64,000 bases of DNA from assembly GCA_037974965.1 (NCBI GenBank), contig JBBPFI010000003.1, positions 2,542,001 to 2,606,000 on the forward strand. The letters run 5' to 3'. Position numbers and translations under genes: made by a program. How positions within the stretch are numbered: the stretch's first letter is position 1; each line of letters opens with the position of its first letter. The notes under the pieces are model-generated. The model was given only the letters and a program-made list of their open reading frames with translations, was not told the DNA's origin and made no database searches. Positions 24,095-34,630 of the stretch are shown here, piece after piece. The DNA comes from Dacryopinax spathularia (lineage: Eukaryota > Basidiomycota > Dacrymycetes > Dacrymycetales > Dacrymycetaceae).

Positions 24095-25409
24095 GATTCG
24101 ACGGATGGGAGTTGAAGCGGATGGGCTCTTTGGCTTGCTGGAAAAGCGGCCCTCCTTTATAGACGGGGCGGCTCTCAGTCCGGCTCCTTTGGACGGGATT
24201 GAGCACCGTTCCCATGCTCATGCACACGATGCGAGAGAATTTTCGAGGGAGAGAGCTGGATTGATTCATCTCGATTCAGCGAGGCGCCAACGACCATGAG
24301 GCTCGGAAACCATCGAAGATCTCTGCCGGCATGGAAGATTGTCGTGTCATTTCAGCAGCGTTCGAGGATGGATGTCAAGCTGGCCAGAACCTGCTGTCGA
24401 TGTGGCTTCGAGAAAGGGAAAGTCGGATCATTAACTCCGCGTATTGGGAAGGAGAAGGTGTGCGATGGAGTCTGAGATGCGAGTGAGCGTGAAAGGGTTT
24501 ACGAAAGGGAAGTGTGCATCAAAGGTTACGCGCGGTTCGGTGGCCATGAATCCCAGTTGCTTTGTGCCTGTCAGTTGGGTGCGGCTTTACGGGACCGTCC
24601 CTGACGTCGGGGAGCACCATAATTGGTCGGCACCCGCGTGGTGACCATAGTACTCAACCCACCTCACAGCACTCCCAGCATCGAAACGCCACAGTGATTT
24701 CCCATTCTTCTCGTTCTCCTCGTTCTTCTTATTCTTCACCTTCACTTCCCATCCACGCCTATGCCTCGGGTTGATTCGAAGATCTCACCAGGAAGCAGCA
24801 CCTCGTCCACAATCATTCCCCGTTGTGGGACCCTTTCCAATCCCTTCGAGAAGATGCAAATCAATTCGCGTCTGACAACACCTCTCATCGCTCATAGAAC
24901 AGATCGAAATTTTTCATGACCCGTTCCCTACCATTCCGGGCCATCTGCCCCAACAGCAGCACTCTCCCAAGCGGGTCAAGCCCTCAATCTCCGCTGTCCC
25001 GGGCACATCCCTCTGCCATCGCTTTCTCACCATTGCAGGAACACATGAGGCGCACAATCGGATCATCTATCACGACGATCCGTCTTAGAGGGGCCGTTCA
25101 ATTTCCATTGTTGCACCCTGCTGGGGCGGAGATCTTGGACCGGCTCAGGATCCTTGCACATTGCCCTTCTGCCATGCAGGCCGCGGGGATCTCCCTGCGA
25201 CTGCCGACTAACGCCGCTGAAAATTGCCATGATTCGTGAAAAGCCTGGGCAGAACAGCGATGACGGCAGGAGAATATTTTCGGCGTCAACAGGACATACG
25301 GCTGCTCTGATCGAGACATGTTCTCTGGGCTTTCTTGGGGCCGCTAACTTGGCAGATAAATTTGGTTTCCCAGCAAGCGTGGGATTCACCCTGTCTCGAA
25401 ATCCCCACG
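24095..25409. other. Divergent promoter region, terpene synthase / P450
   Basis: About 1.3 kb between divergent start codons. A TATAAA on the minus strand at 24156-24161 fits the terpene synthase promoter (about 62 bp from its ATG). No gene seen in the rest, including the scattered plus-strand open frames near 24900-25500. Confidence 0.55.
24156..24161 (-). promoter_or_regulatory. TATA box of the terpene synthase gene
   Basis: Minus-strand TATAAA followed by AGGAGG, about 62 bp upstream of the start codon at 24094. Confidence 0.55.
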
Positions 25410-27702
25410 ATGTCGCCTCTGAGCCTGGTCTGTATCATGCTCCTCGCAACGCTGGCTGGCTTGGTACGTTTTACCCTTTTCGCGGAAAGAGCGCATAATG
25501 AGGTCTTTAGATATCCCACCAGTGGTTTCGCCGGAACGAGCCAACGCTCGGTAAGGCTCTGGCTATATTCGCCCTAGGGGAAGCCTTGCTAGTCCTGGTC
25601 TTCTACACTGTCGATATCCCATCTCTGAGCAGCTCTTATGCGTGGATCTTAGCGTCTACGTCCTATTTTGGCTCGCTAATCTCCTCCATCCTCATCTACC
25701 GCGCTTTTCTTCACCCTCTGTCGCATGTACCCGGGCCTTTCCTTGCTCGTCTTTCTAAGCTCTGGGCTATTGCCATTACCATCGAAGGGAGGAATCATGC
25801 GGTGATCGCCGATCTGCATGCCAGATACGGCGATGCCGTTCGCATCGGTATACGTGCTTTTGCGCCCGGAGTTGCCCAGAGCTGATCGTAGTGATAGGAC
25901 CGAATGAGGTCTCGATCTGCAACGTCAATGCGATCTCCCAAATATATGGTGCAAGGAGTGCGTACCCCGCATTTCTGCCATTTTCAACAGATGCTGACTG
26001 GGTCCCGGCTGCTCAGGCGAGTGGACGCGGGGCGACTGGTGAGGAGCCGCTGTGGTGTGATGCCGTTGGTACCGCTGCCTAATTCCCGTTCCTTCTTTAG
26101 GTATAAAGGAGTGCCCAGACCCGCACATTCAGAATCTCTCATGTCCATCCGCGGACATGCCGAACATTCCCAACGGCACAAGATCTGGGACCGAGCTTTC
26201 ACGACCAGCGCGCTGAAAGGTACGCATGTGATCATCACCCTTCGACAGCCCTGCCTTACACGACTTTAGATTATCAGCCCCTTCTTGCCAATCGTGTGCA
26301 GCAACTCAGCAATCGACTGGCGCTAGAGTCCCAAAGAGGTGCTGTGGATGTTGGCAAATGGTTCAGCGCGTAAGTACCCTGTTATTCGAGAGGGGATCGT
26401 AACTGATCGTGTCGATCAGTTGTACTTTCGATGTCATGGGAGATCTTGCTTTCGATAGCGGTTTCGATGTCGTGCAGCAGGGCGATATAGGAGGGTATTG
26501 GCAGACCATCAATGAAGCCGTGCGCATAGGTGCAATCTTTATCAATCTTCCATGGATGGCTGTACGTGTGCCGCTTCTAGCCTGAAGCATTTGACTTACA
26601 TCGCTACAGGAGCCCTTGGCGTGGCTAGCGGTAAGCTGGACCCTGTGAGCGCCAACGACTTTCCTCATGGTCGCTTAGGAGACTTTCCCCTGGCTGCCTT
26701 TGGCCAACAAGAAGGCAAAGCTTGAAACCTTCGCCGAAAAGCAAGTGCGCAGCAGGCGAGAGAAGGTGGCATATCGGAAAGATCTGTCGTACTGGCTTGT
26801 ACGTATCTTCTGTTAGACATGCTGCGAGCCGGCGCTGACCCTGCCATGTGGGTAGATGGGCGAGGATCGAGGGCATTGCGACATTTCCCTTCCTGACCTC
26901 GTCGGTAAGTAGCCCCACCCGAACGCGACCATCTAGGCTAATATTTGGATTAGCGGATGCGGTGCTGGTGATAGTTGCTGGTAAGACAGCCCCTGTTCGA
27001 AATCTGCAGGCTCTAACGTTTGCAGGCTCTGACTCGACAACACTCACATCTTTCTTTCTCTTCTTCCTGCTCGCGCAGCAGCCTCAAGCGCTCAGCCGTC
27101 TGCGCCGAGAGATCGAGGAAGTGTACTTCTCTCAAGGAGAGCTGACGATTGATAATCTGGCCGATCTTCCCTTCCTCAACGCGTGTGTCAAAGAATCTCT
27201 TCGGCTGTTCCCCCCAGTACCTAACGGTCACCCTCGACGAGTTCCCAGAGGAGGAGCCGTGGTCAGTGGGTGCTTCATTCCCGGTGAGCCACTCGATACT
27301 TCGTCTCACTCAGAGCACGGGTTCTCATGTCCGTTTTCAGACGGGACTACCGTTATCGTCCCTGCATATACTCTGCATCGCGACGCCAGGTACTGGCGCG
27401 AACCGAACTCTTTCCGACCCGAACGGTGGCTGCCCGATGCGGTCAAGGCTGGCTGGAAGGACGACACGAGGGCGTTCGTTCCCTTTTCATATGGCCCATA
27501 CAGCTGCATAGGTCGCAATCTGGCGCGGCAGGAGATCCGCCTCCTCGTGGCAACGCTCATCCATCGTTTCGATTTCGAGCTGGTGGAAGGGTTCGACGCT
27601 CAAGCGTTTGAGCAGCAGATCACTGGAGAATTTTTGCTCACTCGCCCTCCTTTGCCCATGAGACTGCGCGAACGTGTGAAAGGTGAGTTGCACACGATGT
27701 AA
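25410..27702 (+). CDS. Cytochrome P450 monooxygenase
   Basis: Thirteen exons: 25410-25463, 25511-25847, 25898-25957, 26017-26038, 26101-26219, 26270-26369, 26420-26561, 26610-26630, 26679-26798, 26856-26904, 26954-26980, 27026-27283 and 27341-27702, giving 556 aa. P450 signatures in order: N-terminal membrane segments (residues 1-65), proline hinge HVPGPF, I-helix AGSDST, ExxR in KESLRLFP, FRPERWLP, and the heme loop FSYGPYSCIG with the cysteine ligand. It is an ER-bound oxygenase needing a P450 reductase. Divergence from the terpene synthase suggests it oxidises the terpene product. Exons 4, 8 and 11 are only 22, 21 and 27 nt. An alternative end is possible: a donor at 27682 and acceptor at 27730 would replace the last residues and stop at 27735. 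Confidence 0.9.
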
Positions 27703-28966
27703 GCGGGAGTCATGCCTGACGATCACGCAGACTAATGCCACTAGTCCCTCTGCCATGTGAGCAATCGCGCGACACCAACTCAACGCTGGGCGTGCGCAAA
27801 TATCTCTCAAGAATTAGATAGTCCATATGAAATAGCCGCATAATCAGATGTGCTTGCGAACATGCTGCGCTGTGAGATCCTGCGCATCAACTTCGAGCCA
27901 GCGTGCACGGAGATGGTAAGCCGAGAAACGGCCCTCAGGGTGCGCTGCTGATAGTTCGTGTGGGCAAGAGACGTCCCCATCGTTGTGCTCTGTAAAGTCC
28001 GAAAAGAATTGTGCACAGAATCCTTATCTTTGCTGTCCGTGTAGGGAACGGCTAGCGTGGCTAGGAACGAGTGTTGTGATGTCGGAGACCGGGACGCTCT
28101 CCATTTGGGAAGCGCCAACTAGCCTGCTACAGGACCATGCGGCGACAACGTCTCTTCCATCTGGGGGCGGGGCTACATCAGAGCAGATACATGCGGCAGG
28201 GGCTGTGAGCAGGCATCGAGTTCGCAGCTAAATATGCTGGACGGCGAAGAGATGGAAGGAACATAGGACGCCAACATACTTCATGGACTCCTCTGACGCG
28301 TGACGACCGGCAGGCACGACCGCCGGATCATGCACCTCTCTTGAGACGAGCATATGCGGCGCCTGTGATCTCATGCGCCGCTGCACGCCGCCTCCCTGGC
28401 TCAGCAGGGGTATCACTGGCGTACACAAGATCTGGCATGTACCTCGTACGGACAAGCAATAGGAGCACAGGGCTTGCTCCGCGTAGGTTTCGCAATGCAT
28501 TCGGGTTGCGGTGCGGAATTGAGGCACTAACTCCGACCGATCATTTCCCAGTCTGACCTGGCCTGTGTACACTGCACATCTCGGTTCCGATCTTCCCAAA
28601 GAGTGACAATGGGTCGTATTATGGGTGTGGTGTGAACACGGAGAGTCAGCCCTCCAACCCGTTCACGGCCACGACGCGCTTTTTGGGAGGACGCGTCGGA
28701 GACGGAGACGGTGGTACGCGGGTCGGTGTGGGCGGAGGGTCGGAGCGGAGGCAGAAAAACTGGGTGGACACGCGCCAAACGGCAGCTGACAGCCTCCGCT
28801 TCAAACTCAAAGAGTCCAAGTCTCTGTCAAAGCAGCGAGCAGCCGTATTTCCTCCTACAACCACACACTCTCTCAACCTCCTCGTCGTATATCCATCTCA
28901 CTCTCATCAACTATCGTCATCCTTTAAACGTTCTTGCTCTTTTCATCTACTCCTACTACTATCACC
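27703..28966. other. Intergenic region
   Basis: About 1.26 kb between the P450 and the NAP gene. The last ~100 bp before 28967 are CT-rich, as expected for a fungal promoter/5' leader. No gene seen. Confidence 0.5.
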
Positions 28967-30568
28967 ATGTCTGAGAACGTCAACGTACCCAAGAATCGTC
29001 TGCCAAACTTGGCGGCTCCAACGCCACAAAACACGCCTTTGACAGGACAGGGCATCCCTCCTCAGGCAGTGCTCTCGCGTCCGGCAGTGCCGACGGTCGA
29101 GGAGGATGACGAGGACGACGAGGAGGGAGGCGATGATGGCAAGGACGTCCTCGATCCACGTCTCGCACCACAACTCATGCAAATGGTTCAAGGCCGCCTT
29201 GCCACTCTCGTAGGACAGTCTTCGGGCTACATCGAAACTCTCCCATACAAGGTCCGGAGACGCGTGGAAGGCCTCAAGGGCATTCAAGTCCAGCACACAG
29301 AGCTTCAGGCTCAATTCCATCGCGAGATGCTCGAGCTCGAGAAGAAGGTGTGTTGCACTTTTTACCATATCTATCTTTTCCCGAAGCGTGCTGCGTATAT
29401 GCGCACGCGAGCGTGTCCGTCCTCCTCCCTTGCCTCTTCCTCTCGTACGTCGTGGAAATACCTTCTGACACGCGTTTCTTCAGTACAACACTCTGAGCGA
29501 GCCGCTGTACAAGCGTCGTTTGGCCATCATCGAGGGAGAGGCAGAACCGACAGATAAGGAGGTGGAGGCTGGCGTCGAGTCTTCCAAGAAAGAGGAGGAT
29601 GAGGATATCTTCGACGAGGAGGAGGCGAAAAAGAACGGCGAAGGCGATGATGTCAAGGGTATTCCCGAGTTCTGGCTCACCGCCCTGCGCAATCACGTCG
29701 GCATCAGCGAGCTGATCACGGAGCGCGACGAGGCTGTAAGTTTGCGGTCAGCGGAGATCCGCTGGAGTTACTGACGGACGCCCGTAGGCACTTCGCCATC
29801 TCACCGACATCACCCTATCCTACCTCGACTCTCCGGCGCCGGGTTACAAGCTGTCTTTCCACTTCTCGCCTAATGAGTTCTTCACCAACTCTGTGCTCGA
29901 GAAGACGTACCATTACAAGGAGGAAGTTAGCTACCTCGGGGACTGGCTCTATGATCATGCTGAGGGCACGACCATCAACTGGAAGGAGGACAAGGACCTT
30001 ACAAAGGCGGTTGAAATCAAGAAGCAGCGGAACAAAAGTGCGTAATTGTCTTACCCTCTCCGTCGCGAAAGTCTCACTCTGCTCCGTAGACACGAACCGT
30101 ACTCGTCTCGTTCGCAAGGTCATCCCTACCGATAGCTTCTTCAACTTCTTCAGCCCGCCGGTGCCGCCAACTGAGGAGCAGCTCGCAGATGAAGATGCGG
30201 ATGAGGAGGAGATCGCCGATATTGAGGAGCGCCTGGAGCTCGATTACCAAATAGGCGAGGATCTGAAGGACCGGGTGCGTGGTGCGGCTCTCTGAAATGA
30301 CCATACGGCTGATTTCTCTCAGATTATCCCTCGTGCCATCGACTATTTCACCGGCAAGGCCCTGAAGTACGACGGTGCCGACGATTTCTCCGATGTGTCC
30401 GGCGATGAGGAGGCTTTCGAGGATGAGGAGGATGAGGAGGTAGGTAATCATTTTTGTGAGCATTGCAGCAAGCTGACAGAGCCATCGCAGGACGAGGAAG
30501 AGCTGTCGGGATCGCACCCTGGTCCCCGAGACGCAGGCAGCAAACCTGAGGAGTGCAAGCAGCAGTAA
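28967..30568 (+). CDS. NAP1: Nucleosome assembly protein (NAP family histone chaperone)
   Basis: Six exons: 28967-29347, 29484-29735, 29788-30037, 30090-30274, 30323-30439 and 30491-30568, giving 420 aa. The NAP domain is complete: LPYKVRRRVEGLK and a long helix (QAQFHREMLELEKK) for dimerisation, then YKRRLAIIEGE, IPEFWLTALRNH, LSFHFSPNEFFTN, and the late DSFFNFFSPP and IPRAIDYFTG segments. Acidic runs at about residues 46-60 and near the C-terminus would bind histones. NAP1 shuttles H2A-H2B, assembles nucleosomes and also affects the cell cycle. The acidic tail here is short and ends in a non-acidic peptide. All intron phases agree. Confidence 0.95.
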
Positions 30569-30912
30569 TCGGCGCAAAGATGGTGGATCTCGGCGCCCTA
30601 ATACCCAATGCCTACTTTTGCCTTCCTTTCCTTAAGATCCTTTTAGTTCGTTCTTGTCGCGTCTTCTTAAAATCCTCGCAATGATATTGCGTTCTTCTTG
30701 CAGTATCCTAGGGAGACCACCTGAACCGTCCCGGTTGAACCACTCCAGTCGATTAACTGAATTCGATCCTTCATCGAGGCTGTCGATGGGCTCATGCTAT
30801 ATGAGTAATGGAGTGAATATTACAGTACTTGTGTGCAGATGCTAGCGCGATGCGGTATGTACAGAATGTGTCATTAGGAGGGAACATCCTGTCAGGCGTG
30901 TGAATTCAAATC
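30569..30912. other. Short convergent intergenic region
   Basis: About 340 bp carrying the 3' ends of the NAP and dienoyl-CoA isomerase genes. Nothing else seen. Confidence 0.5.
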
Positions 30913-32004
30913 TCATAGTTTCGTCAGGTTGGCAAATCTTGGTTGTCGTTTCTGCCTGAAAGCTTCCATAGCCTCTGTCATATCCTTCGACTGGAGCATG
31001 ATCATGTTCCAGGTTGCCGTGTACTCCAGGTTATCCTTCACGCTGCACACAACTCAGCTCAGCACCAACGGCAAAGCGAGAGAGCTCACGTGTGATCCCG
31101 ACTGTGGTTTAAAATGTGCTTGGTGCCCGTGACAGCGATGGGCGACTTTTGTGCAATGGTTCGAGCCGTTTCACAAGCTGCCACTTGTAGAAAGTCAAAT
31201 AGAACCGAAGAAGCACTCAAAGAAGCGTGCTCACCGATAACCTCCTCGCGGCTCCCCTGTACAACTCGAGACACAAACCCCAATCTTTCTGCTTCTCGAC
31301 AATCGAACTCGCGCCCAGTCATTGCAAGTTCTCGAACAGCGCTTGCATTCCCAACGATCTTGGGCAATCTGGCGAGGGTACCGATATCCGCGGCCAGCCC
31401 GACGTCAACCTCTTTAACGCTGAATCGAGCGTCAGTCGCACAATATCGAATGTCGCAGGCACAGAGGATATCTGATTAGAGATCAGCAAGAGAAGCCGTT
31501 TAGCTCAACGACGACCGTACCGATTCCCAAGCCATAGCAGAGGCCATGGACGGCAGCGATGACTGGACATGTGCACTCTTCGATGGCGGTTATGGCGGCT
31601 TGAAACTGGGTGATGTGTCTCCTCCATTTGAAAGCACTTCTTGCGGCTTCATCCTCGCTCCGGCCAATCGCCTGAATGTCGGGATCCGCAACTGGTGCCG
31701 TGTGAGCGACAATCCGTGGATCAAAGTAAGGTATCTGCGCACGATCCAAGCCCGCGGTAAAGTGTCTCAAGCTCGATCCCAGTACCACTACTCGTACGTT
31801 GCTGTCCTCCGAGATCGTCGCGAATGTCGCGCCCAGCTCTTCCCAGAATCTAGCATCCAGTTAGCAACATGCAGAACGTAGCCCAAACGCTGCTCACGCC
31901 GTATGGAACGCATTTACTGGCGGCCTGCAAAGACCGAGGAGCAGGACTCCTTCCGCAGGGGAAGCGGCGCGCAAGAAGTTGCCTTCGTACTGGGTTGCAT
32001 CCAT
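30913..32004 (-). CDS. ECH1: Delta(3,5)-delta(2,4)-dienoyl-CoA isomerase-like crotonase
   Basis: Six exons on the minus strand: 32004-31898, 31849-31743, 31691-31521, 31471-31235, 31183-31090 and 31042-30913, giving 281 aa. Crotonase-fold landmarks: RPPVNAF, the oxyanion-hole segment HFTAGLDL, CPVIAAVHGLCYGLGIDI, and FSVKEVDVGLAADIGTL, with the acidic pair typical of dienoyl-CoA isomerases. The enzyme shifts conjugated double bonds during beta-oxidation of unsaturated fatty acids. The protein ends in TKL, close to the peroxisomal PTS1 consensus. An upstream in-frame ATG at 32127 would add 41 residues, but family members begin near 32004. Exon 2/3 splicing removes exactly 51 nt that is otherwise open, so a retained-intron form would still be in frame. 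Confidence 0.88.
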
Positions 32005-32762
32005 AACCAGGGCGATCGCTGGCCGAGCGATCCAAAAAGCAACGAGTGGAGGAGGATTCGAACGCGCGTGAGAGCGGACGTGGTCAAGACGGCTGTAGGT
32101 CTGAGCAGGGGGAGTCGAAATTACCAAGACAAGCAGGGCGATGATGACCGATTGAGGTAGTCTCAGTCTACCGCGCCCTATCCACTACTGACCGGTTCGA
32201 GCGGGGACCTCGTTATTCACACACTTATGCAATGCGGCCTCCTTTCGCCGACATAGACTAACCACCCAACAATTCCGCAGACGATGATAAATTTACTGTC
32301 GGATCGAGTGTTGTCCGCCGCATTCCGTCGTAACCATAACAAGTTGTCGCCAAGGGCGAACACCTTGCGTCCAAGATCGGCTCGCCGATCCAATCGCGAT
32401 CACACCACGCTTCCGACACAGCAACCTCGTCGCCTTCCTTTCACACGCCGCCGTCCTGACAGAACAGAACGACGTGGCTAGCGCAGGGATGCATTGATGA
32501 TATCAAGCCCCTCAGGGAGCACCTGGTCAACAGTGGCAACCTGTGTTGTACCAGAACAGCCATTTGCAATCTATAGACAAGGGCTTCACTATCTGAGCAG
32601 TATACAGTAAGCAACAAAATTATTGCAAAAAGCCTCTGGCAGATGTGTAGTTTGTCCACTGCACATTGGTCATTAACTACTGTTTGTTATTCTCATTAAA
32701 AATAGAACTTCTGACGGATGCCTTATTTGTGCTGGCTTGGTGAGCTGAGGTGGTCCTAACCG
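32005..32762. other. Intergenic region upstream of the dienoyl-CoA isomerase
   Basis: About 760 bp. The first part is the promoter of the minus-strand gene. The composition becomes more AT-rich after ~32,550 and leads into the tandem repeat. No gene seen. Confidence 0.45.
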
Positions 32763-33320
32763 CCGCACCAGAGACCAATGGGCATTAGTCCCTGATTGCC
32801 TCCGACTGCTCCGTCCTCCGTCAATTACCCTGCTACAGGAAAAGGAAAAGGAGCAAAGGAAAGATTAATGTCTTGATTACCTTTCCTACTAGGCCGCAGC
32901 AACAATCATTAATTCCATTGTTGAGAACGGAACGATGCGCGTCAACAGGTCGGACAGGCACAGCCGCTGTGCCTAAGACAGCCGGACCCTAGCCGTGCCG
33001 CCATGCCTGCCGTGCCCTCGAGCCGTCCCAGCAAGGATATCTAGCCACCGCACCAGGGACCAATGGGCATTAGTCCCTGATTGCCTCCGTTTGCTCCGTC
33101 CTCTGCCAATTCCCCTGCTACCGGAAAAGGAAAAGGAACAAAGGAAAGCTTACAGTCTTGACTACCTTTCCTATTAGGCCGCAGCAACAATCATTAATTC
33201 CATTGTTGAGAACGGAACGATGCGCATCGACAGGTCGGACAGGCACGGCCGCCGCACCTAGGACAGCCGGACCCTAGCCGTGCCCGCCGTGCCTGCCGTG
33301 CCCTCGAGCCGTCCCAGCAA
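32763..33320. repeat. Tandem direct repeat, two ~273-bp copies
   Basis: Copy 1 is 32763-33034 and copy 2 is 33048-33320. Both start CCGCACCAG and end GAGCCGTCCCAGCAA. They share long stretches such as GGGCATTAGTCCCTGATTG and the CCGCAGCAACAATCATTAA segment, with scattered substitutions and few indels. The copies differ enough to be older than the retrotransposons downstream. No coding potential is visible. This could be a remnant of a transposable element or minisatellite; I cannot assign a family. Confidence 0.75.
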
Positions 33321-34630
33321 GAATAACCCTCAATCCAACCCTTTTCAGCACTCTGACATCCCTTTCCTTTCCCTCAGCCCAAGCCTTCTGTACCTCCCTG
33401 CCAGCTCCAGCTTTCCCTGCAAGAATCGATAAGCAGGTTGTTGAGAAAAGAGTGTTACAGCGTCGGACGTCCAGACACAGGACCCTAAGATGTAGTTAGC
33501 CTGGAGAAAGAGAAAGGTGTGTGCAATCCACGCACCTTAACCTCTTCCAACCCCCCCTCAACCTCACCAAACCATTACTTCTCCCTTTCCCTCCCTTCTC
33601 CCCTTAGCTCAGTCCAATTTGAAGGTCGGATGCTTGAGAACAGGCGGAGTTGCTGTTGTACGAGGCAGTGGTTGCTGGCTGAGACTAGGACTGGACGCGG
33701 GACCAGGGTCTTCAGGGGGAAGGGTCCTTCTCCGTCCCCTTTCCCCGCATGACGGTGTTGCTTCCTGGGAGACGGAGGAACATGGACTTAGGGTCCCTTA
33801 GGGGAAGTGCGGTCCTTCTCACTGTGACGGAGCTGTTTTCCCAGGGGACTGGCCGTTCTCCTCCATGACGGAGCTGACCCTCCTTGTGGTGGCCTCGCCT
33901 TGCAGGCACAGCTCCCACATTGCATCTATACCCCTTTGAGGCTGGGTTCAGGCCAGGGTTAGCGCTAGGTCTGGACCCTAACGACATTTGCCACAGCCGC
34001 TCAGCCCCCTGTGGGGCAGTGGCTGCGCCTACCTACACTAACACACAGCAACCGTTAGTATGCGTTGCACACTTCTATGCATGGGGGCAGCCACCATGTT
34101 TGCGGCTGACTAGCCCTGGACCAACATGATATTCACCATGCGAGTTTTGTGCACCACTTTTTCCCGATTTCTTTCAGTTTATAGGATGCAGGCACTGCAT
34201 GCATTGTTTATGGACCGTAGTCACATCTTGTAAAAGTGTTGCTTGTGATCTCCTTTGCAGTGTGTGGCACTACCACATCCCCTGCCTCTCAGTTATATAC
34301 AATTCTTTTTTTGGATTTTTGTAGCTTTTCTAGAGACATTTGGTATCTACCATTCTTTTTTTGGGCTTTCTTGGTTAGTTCTAATCGCAGTCTTTATCTA
34401 CATTTCTTTTGTGAACCTTGTGATCCATAGCTTTTGGTGGCCTACCACAAATCATTCTCATCATCCCTCCGGGCACGCATCAGATTGGCTGTGTCGTCAT
34501 CCCACACTTGCTTCTGTTGCAAGCTTCCCTGTTGTGCCGACCGGCCCACATGACTGGGACCAACGACTTGTCCAGGGTGGAGCTCAACACGTTGGGTCGA
34601 TAACCCTTGCCAGAGCTTGCGCAGATCCTA
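33321..34630. other. Anonymous, partly low-complexity region before the repeat block
   Basis: About 1.3 kb without a supportable gene. The segment 33650-33900 is rich in short, diverged repeats of the type GTCCTTCTC and GACGGAG. 34230-34440 is T-rich. It may be decayed transposon sequence, but I see no terminal repeats. It ends abruptly at 34631, where a partial copy of the 3,145-bp unit begins. Confidence 0.4.
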
